A stretch of 11,065 bases of DNA from Bacteroidales bacterium (GTDB lineage: Bacteria > Bacteroidota > Bacteroidia > Bacteroidales > ML635J-15). Location: the NCBI GenBank assembly GCA_023228725.1, contig JALOAQ010000095.1:1-11065 (forward strand), written 5' to 3'. Position numbers and translations under genes: made by a program. The notes beneath the pieces are model-generated. The model was not told the DNA's origin and did not search any database. It saw nothing but the letters and a program-made list of their open reading frames with translations. Shown here in pieces: positions 7,417 through 11,065 of this stretch; the stretch's first letter is position 1; every line of letters begins with the position of its first letter.

Positions 7417-7459
7417 ACAATTATTTTGTTCGCCTCCTTCAGTGTCGCAATTATCGTTA

Positions 7460-8305
7460 TCATTTATTTCCGATTTGCCTTGTGTCTTTTCCTTTGAGTG
7501 CTGTCTTTGCATTTAACGATGTAACAACTTTTTTACCTGTTTGAGCTTCTAACTCTAATCGGGCTACATTTGCTACGTTTCCTCCACGCTTGGCAATTTT
7601 TGCACTTTCTTCAAAAGTTTCTGGACTTTCTTCTTGCGAAATATCTTTGGTAGAAGCCTCTGCAAGCATGTTCAAAATCAATTCGGTGTTAGTCATATTG
7701 TCCCGAAGATTTTCCTTTTTCAGACCTTTGAGAATTTTATACTCTTTAGTTGTATTACCACTCCAAGCTTTGGTTATGATGTCTGTCAAACTTGCGAATT
7801 GCTGTCCTTCTTTTATTCCGCGTTTTTTCCATTCGTCTGTAAGTTCTTTGCGGATTTCAATACTTTTCAAGCGTTGATTAATCCAATTTTCGGAATAACC
7901 TAATTTAAGATATTGCTCCAAAGCTCTATCAATGGACAATTCAGGGTCTTGCATTTCGTCTATACGCTCTGATGCAATTTGTGCCAACCATACTTTAAAA
8001 GGTTCTGCCTTTGGTGATGGAATAGATTGAATTAAACGAAAAAGTTGTTCTGTATCAGCAACATCTGTTAAGTAAAACTTTCCGTCTGACGACTGCATTT
8101 TCAGTTGTCCCATATTTTGGGACAACTCACTTCCTTCCTCTTTTAGCTTAGTTTTCAAAGCATTCCAATATTTTCTTGGGCGTGGGCTTTCTGTCAAAAT
8201 TTCAATAACATCTATTACAGAAAAATACCATTTTTCCTGCTCCTCGTCCCATTTCGTGCGGACTTGCTTTTGCTCAAATATCTTTATTGCATTTTCTTTT
8301 GTCAT
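7460..8305 (-). CDS. BRO-N domain protein, phage-antirepressor-like
   Basis: A 281-residue soluble protein. Residues about 6-110 are a BRO-N type domain (KWYFSVIDVIEILTES, YWNALKTKLKEEGSEL, then SDGKFYLTDVADTEQLFRLI and KVWLAQI), as in prophage antirepressors and baculovirus BRO proteins, where it binds DNA. The rest (about 120-270) is charged and helical and ends in GGNVANVARLELEAQTGKKV, which I recall as typical of this stand-alone bacterial BRO family. Family knowledge gives DNA binding, but no cellular role is established. Two sampled lines have about 37-40% GC versus about 25-28% in neighbours, and direct repeats bracket the gene, both signs of transfer. No integrase or other phage gene is present. 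The ATG at 8305 is the only good start; the stop is TGA while all neighbours use TAA. Confidence 0.83.
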   Translation of the reverse strand: MTKENAIKIFEQKQVRTKWDEEQEKWYFSVIDVIEILTESPRPRKYWNALKTKLKEEGSELSQNMGQLKMQSSDGKFYLTDVADTEQLFRLIQSIPSPKAEPFKVWLAQIASERIDEMQDPELSIDRALEQYLKLGYSENWINQRLKSIEIRKELTDEWKKRGIKEGQQFASLTDIITKAWSGNTTKEYKILKGLKKENLRDNMTNTELILNMLAEASTKDISQEESPETFEESAKIAKRGGNVANVARLELEAQTGKKVVTSLNAKTALKGKDTRQIGNK

Positions 8306-8325
8306 GATTAAATATTCTTAGTGTA

Positions 8326-8333
8326 CAAAGTTA
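8326..8333 (-). promoter_or_regulatory. Putative -7 element of the BRO-N gene
   Basis: The minus strand reads TAACTTTG, an exact TAnnTTTG match, 20 bp upstream of the ATG. No clear -33 TTTG is found at 19-21 bp, so the promoter is either weak or activator-dependent. Confidence 0.4.
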
Positions 8334-8402
8334 ATAAAAAATTGAATTGGATTTTTGATATTTTTAATATTTATAAAAAGTGTAGCAATAAAATTTAAAA
8401 AA

Positions 8403-8424
8403 GTTCGACTTTTAAAACTCGAAC
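8403..8424. repeat. Near-perfect 22-bp palindrome
   Basis: GTTCGA (8403-8408) and TCGAAC (8419-8424) flank a central TTTTAAAA; only one pair, C8409 with C8418, fails to match. It lies about 100 bp upstream of the BRO-N start and 15 bp before the right direct repeat. It could be an operator for a dimeric protein or part of the element's end. Confidence 0.6.
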
Positions 8425-8430
8425 CGATTT

Positions 8431-8550
8431 GAGTACAAAAAATGAAACTTTATTTGAGAATTTACGTAGAATCTAAAATGGGGGTGTTGTTTTTGTAAAA
8501 AGTGGGGGTTTTGGCGGGATTTTGCCCTTATATTAAAAACAAGTGCAAAA
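8431..8550. repeat. Right ~85-bp direct repeat flanking the BRO-N gene
   Basis: 8439-8523 is the partner of 7148-7232 (about 86% identity, same orientation). Like the left copy it runs directly into a TTTTGC ... GCAAAA inverted pair (8520-8525 with 8545-8550), though with a longer, unrelated loop. The unit thus seems to include a terminal hairpin. Confidence 0.78.
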
Positions 8551-8558
8551 CTTACAAT

Positions 8559-8579
8559 AAAAACAATTATTAAATAATT
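8559..8579 (-). terminator. Weak AT-only terminator candidate for recR
   Basis: On the minus strand AATTATT and AATAATT (8579-8565) form a 7-bp AT-only stem, followed by G and a TTTTT run. It overlaps the first base of the recR stop codon. The stem has no GC pair, so it may not work. Confidence 0.3.
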
Positions 8580-9193
8580 TATTTCGTAAAAGGTTTCCTA
8601 TTTATAATTGACTGACCAAGAGTAATTTCATCTGTATATTGCAATTCATCGCCTATTGCTACGCCACGAGCCAATACAGTAATTTCTATATTTTTATTCT
8701 CAATTTTTCTATTTATAAAATAATTTGTTGTGTCGCCTTCCATTGTGGCAGGCAAAGCAAATATAACTTCTTGAATATTGCCTTGGTCTAAGCGGGTAAA
8801 CAAATTTGCTAAATTCAAATCTGAAGGACTAATTCCCTCCATTGGCGAAATTACACCACCTAAAACATGATATAAACCGTTATATTGAGATGTTGACTCA
8901 AGAGCCATAATGTCGTGAATACCTTCTACTATACAAATTTTTGAAAAATCTCTAGTTTTATCTGAACAAAGGCTACACAATTCATTATCTGAAATATTAT
9001 TACAAACAGTACAAAACTTTGTGTCTTTTTTTAAGCTTAAAATTGAGTTCGCAAAATTTTCCACCTCAGTTTCCGGCCGTCTTAATAAATGTAAAGCAAA
9101 ACGTAAAGCTGTTTTTTTACCTATCCCTGGCAAAGAGCTAAACTGCATAATTGCATCTTCTAAAAATTTTCCTGATTTATTGTCAAAACGCAT
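8579..9193 (-). CDS. recR: Recombination mediator protein RecR
   Basis: A 204-residue protein of normal RecR length with all hallmark parts in order: the helix-hairpin-helix LPGIGKKTALRFALHLL (21-37), a C4 zinc finger (Cys61, Cys64, Cys73, Cys76), a Toprim domain starting CIVEGIHDIMALE (87-99), the LGGVISPMEGISPSDL segment, and the C-terminal ARGVAIGDELQYTDEITLGQ. By family knowledge RecR forms a ring-like DNA clamp and with RecO (and RecF) loads RecA on SSB-coated gaps. It starts 8 bp after the stop of the upstream esterase gene and is probably cotranscribed with it; no separate promoter fits in that gap, though one inside the esterase gene is possible. Confidence 0.96.
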   Translation of the reverse strand: MRFDNKSGKFLEDAIMQFSSLPGIGKKTALRFALHLLRRPETEVENFANSILSLKKDTKFCTVCNNISDNELCSLCSDKTRDFSKICIVEGIHDIMALESTSQYNGLYHVLGGVISPMEGISPSDLNLANLFTRLDQGNIQEVIFALPATMEGDTTNYFINRKIENKNIEITVLARGVAIGDELQYTDEITLGQSIINRKPFTK

Positions 9194-9201
9194 AAAAAAA
9201 T

Positions 9202-10848
9202 TTAAAATTCATACTCTGAATAAAAGCCTGCACCTAAGTCTGTTAAGAAAGATAATTTCAAAACATGTTTTTCTGCTTCTTTAAACCAAACAACTCTAAT
9301 TTTGTTTTTATTTTTTCCAATAATTATACCTCCTTCAATATCCCAATAATACTCTTTTATTTCTGAAGCATTAGTTTCATATACAGGCATAGCGCTATTT
9401 ATTAAAATAGGTGGAATTGAATAAATACCCCAATTACTTGGAACTATCTCTTCATATAAAAAATCTTTAGATTCATCACAAATAATGTGAAAGTTTTTAT
9501 TTATTTTATCATTTTTATCAACATTTAAACTATGCCCCAAACCCTCAAAAATATGTAAATATTCCCGATTTGAATTTTCTTTAAGTTTTATGTGAATTGG
9601 CAAAGAACCATAAGTTTTGTTCAACAAAATACTACTAAATCCTCCTTTAATATCTTGAAATGGATAATTATAATCAATTGGTACCACATCATCAATATCA
9701 CCATGAAAAGAAATCACAGAAGCTTTTGAGTTATCTATCATATCCAAACTATTTATAGCTCCCCACATATTTATAACGGCTTTTATTTCAAATTTATCTT
9801 TGCACGAATTTCCTGTACTTTCGATATTTCCTAAGTCAGAATATAAAAATGATTTTTGAGAACTTGATGGTCTGTCTTTATTTCGCATAAAAGCTAAATT
9901 TAAAGCTGTTATACCACCTGCACTACTTCCACCTACAAAAATATAATTCGGATTAATATTATAAGTATCACAATTTTTTACCAAAAATCTTAAAGCCGAA
10001 TGTGCATCTTGCAAAGCTCTATAACCAGCCCTCTCAATAGAAGCTTTAGCTAATTTAAAGCCTATTCTATAATTTATTGAAGCACAAACATATCCTCGTT
10101 TTGAAAAATACTTACACATTTCAGACATAGTCTCAACTCCTTTGTCTCCAATATAAAATGCACCACCATGAATTAACATAATTAGTGGTCGTTTTTCTAA
10201 ATTATCGTTTTTTGGCATATAAATATCCATTTTTAAAGATAAAGTTTCTTTAAATAATGAAGATAAAAATCCGTCAAGCAAAACACCTAAATAATCATCT
10301 GAACCAGTGTCGTAAGAAGTCCAATAACCACTAGCTTTTCCATATTCAATATCTTTTATTACCTTGATATCGCTAAATATCTCTTCTTTATATCTTTTTG
10401 GAAAAGTTTTAAACTCAGGTTTAATATATTTTTTAAATGAATAATTCCCTAATAATTCATATTTTTTAAAAAATAAAAATTTAGACTTCAATTTAGAACA
10501 ATGCAGAGCAAAACCATTAGAAGAAATATTTGCGTCTATTTTTAAATCAACTGAAGTATTGTCAAAATTTAAAATATAATTTCTTTTGTTCTTTTTAATG
10601 CTAAATGCTTTAATATCTGCATAAGCATCATTTGTAAGAATAAAATAATTTCCCTCAGCCAAGTCTTTATCAGTTTTTGTAAACTGAAACCAATATGTTG
10701 CCTCATCAATTTTTCCGAAATAATATTTATTAATTTCAATTTTGCTATCTAACCAAAAAGCCGGGTTTTTAATTGCTCCAAAACTTATTCCTAAAAAACC
10801 TAGAATAAGCAATGATAGCAAGGCGAGGATAAAAATTATTTTACGCAT
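9202..10848 (-). CDS. Secreted alpha/beta-hydrolase esterase with C-terminal PKD-like domain
   Basis: I choose the ATG at 10848 (548 residues): it gives a basic n-region and a hydrophobic stretch (MRKIIFILALLSLLILGFLG), a signal peptide or anchor; the frame is open further upstream only to a TTG at 10890. Residues about 30-180 are beta-rich and unrecognised. The hydrolase domain (about 200-470) has the oxyanion-hole HGGAF (227-231), nucleophile Ser309 in GGSSAGG, acid Asp386 (HGDIDDVVP) and His439 (GLGHS), the carboxylesterase/BD-FAE-type arrangement. The C-terminus (about 485-548, YYWDIEGG then IRVVWF) resembles a PKD-like Ig fold, but no T9SS sorting signal follows. It probably hydrolyses ester or acyl groups in the periplasm or at the surface; substrate unknown. 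It lies 92 bp after the membrane gene at the right edge and 8 bp before recR. Confidence 0.85.
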   Translation of the reverse strand: MRKIIFILALLSLLILGFLGISFGAIKNPAFWLDSKIEINKYYFGKIDEATYWFQFTKTDKDLAEGNYFILTNDAYADIKAFSIKKNKRNYILNFDNTSVDLKIDANISSNGFALHCSKLKSKFLFFKKYELLGNYSFKKYIKPEFKTFPKRYKEEIFSDIKVIKDIEYGKASGYWTSYDTGSDDYLGVLLDGFLSSLFKETLSLKMDIYMPKNDNLEKRPLIMLIHGGAFYIGDKGVETMSEMCKYFSKRGYVCASINYRIGFKLAKASIERAGYRALQDAHSALRFLVKNCDTYNINPNYIFVGGSSAGGITALNLAFMRNKDRPSSSQKSFLYSDLGNIESTGNSCKDKFEIKAVINMWGAINSLDMIDNSKASVISFHGDIDDVVPIDYNYPFQDIKGGFSSILLNKTYGSLPIHIKLKENSNREYLHIFEGLGHSLNVDKNDKINKNFHIICDESKDFLYEEIVPSNWGIYSIPPILINSAMPVYETNASEIKEYYWDIEGGIIIGKNKNKIRVVWFKEAEKHVLKLSFLTDLGAGFYSEYEF

Positions 10849-10940
10849 TTTACTTAATTTTAAAAACCATATTTTAAACTTTGTAATCAATTACTTAGTT
10901 TTTGCGAATTTAATATAAATTTTCAACTAATCTCTTATTT

Positions 10941-11065
10941 TTAAAATTGAAAATAAATAAATGCCTGCATATCCGAACATATAGATTGATAAACAAGAAA
11001 TATAACAACAAAAGAAATTAGTACTTGAGACCAATGAGGGGCATTTATAAATCTATCTCGCCATT
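10941..11065 (-). CDS. C-terminal end of a membrane protein, possibly an MBOAT-family O-acyltransferase (5' partial)
   Basis: On the minus strand one frame is open from the window edge to TAA at 10941, giving 40 residues. It reads WRDRFINAPHWSQ, then a hydrophobic helix (VLISFVVIFLVYQSIC), and ends SDMQAFIYFQF. A hydrophobic helix followed by a terminal FIYFQF resembles, from memory, the ends of Bacteroidota MBOAT (AlgI/DltB-type) proteins; that assignment is tentative. The other two frames of this strand stop within a few codons. No signature residue of MBOAT enzymes lies in the visible part. Confidence 0.55.
   Translation of the reverse strand, partial: WRDRFINAPHWSQVLISFVVIFLVYQSICSDMQAFIYFQF

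Larger units (their letters stand above)
6937..7459. other. 523-bp noncoding, repeat-rich intergenic stretch
   Basis: No credible gene. It holds the fabG promoter, dispersed repeat copy 2, the left direct repeat, a TTTTTGC/GCAAAAA hairpin (7229-7250), an 18-bp perfect palindrome (7290-7307), a GCGAAGC/GCTTTGC near-hairpin just after it, and a third copy of the AAACTTTATTTAA motif (7387-7416). Local GC rises to about 47% (7321-7380 counted by hand). Frames on both strands stay open across 7201-7516, but they run through the repeats and palindromes and do not resemble a protein I know. Confidence 0.65.

Noticed and set aside
7201..7516. Overlapping ~100-codon open frames on both strands downstream of the BRO-N gene
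   Set aside because: They run through the direct repeat, a hairpin and an 18-bp palindrome, have no recognisable domain, and overlap the BRO-N 3' end. Openness on both strands fits noncoding repeat DNA better than a gene.
7138..8550. Prophage remnant
   Set aside because: Only the BRO-N domain is phage-like; there is no integrase, structural gene, tRNA or clear att site, and stand-alone BRO-N genes occur outside prophages.
10849..10890. TTG at 10890 as start of the esterase
   Set aside because: It would put 14 extra residues ahead of a normal signal-peptide start; the ATG at 10848 begins MRKIIFILALL, as expected for an exported protein.

Overview
The window looks like chromosomal DNA from an AT-rich member of the Bacteroidota. 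The evidence is a large secreted protein ending in a type IX secretion (T9SS) sorting domain, several matches to the Bacteroidota promoter type (TTG/TTTG, about 19-20 bp, then TAnnTTTG), no obvious Shine-Dalgarno motifs, and PKD-type and Bacteroidota-style vWA proteins. Two single sequence lines sampled from ordinary genes here are about 25-28% GC. The lowest supportable rank is phylum.

Layout, left to right. (1) Positions 1-2631, plus strand: most of a cell-surface or secreted T9SS client, with its 5' end outside the window. It ends in a strong bidirectional terminator shared with the convergent gene at 2677-3117 (minus), an OsmC/Ohr-family peroxide or thiol-stress protein. (2) A 157-bp divergent intergenic region separates that gene from a CRP/FNR-fold regulator (3275-3934, plus). 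(3) Positions 3935-4102 are a short repeat-packed noncoding stretch. (4) fabG (6190-6936) and a membrane vWA protein (4103-6181) form a two-gene minus-strand operon behind a good promoter. (5) Positions about 7040-8560 are an accessory island: a BRO-N (phage-antirepressor-like) gene of visibly higher GC, flanked by two ~85-bp direct repeats and surrounded by palindromes and short dispersed repeats. One 28-bp repeat is also present, base for base, at 4021-4048. (6) A minus-strand run follows: the last 40 codons of a membrane protein (possibly MBOAT type) at the right edge, a secreted alpha/beta-hydrolase esterase with a C-terminal PKD-like domain, and recR 8 bp downstream of it.

How the genes may work together: FabG reduces 3-oxoacyl-ACP in fatty-acid synthesis, RecR acts in recombinational gap repair, and the OsmC-like protein may be controlled by the divergently encoded regulator. 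The esterase and the putative MBOAT neighbour could act on acyl groups of envelope molecules, but this is inference. I see no tRNA, rRNA, CRISPR array or complete transposon. The most unusual part is the repeat architecture around the BRO-N gene; I cannot show that it is a new system, only that it has the layout of a repeat-bounded insertion.
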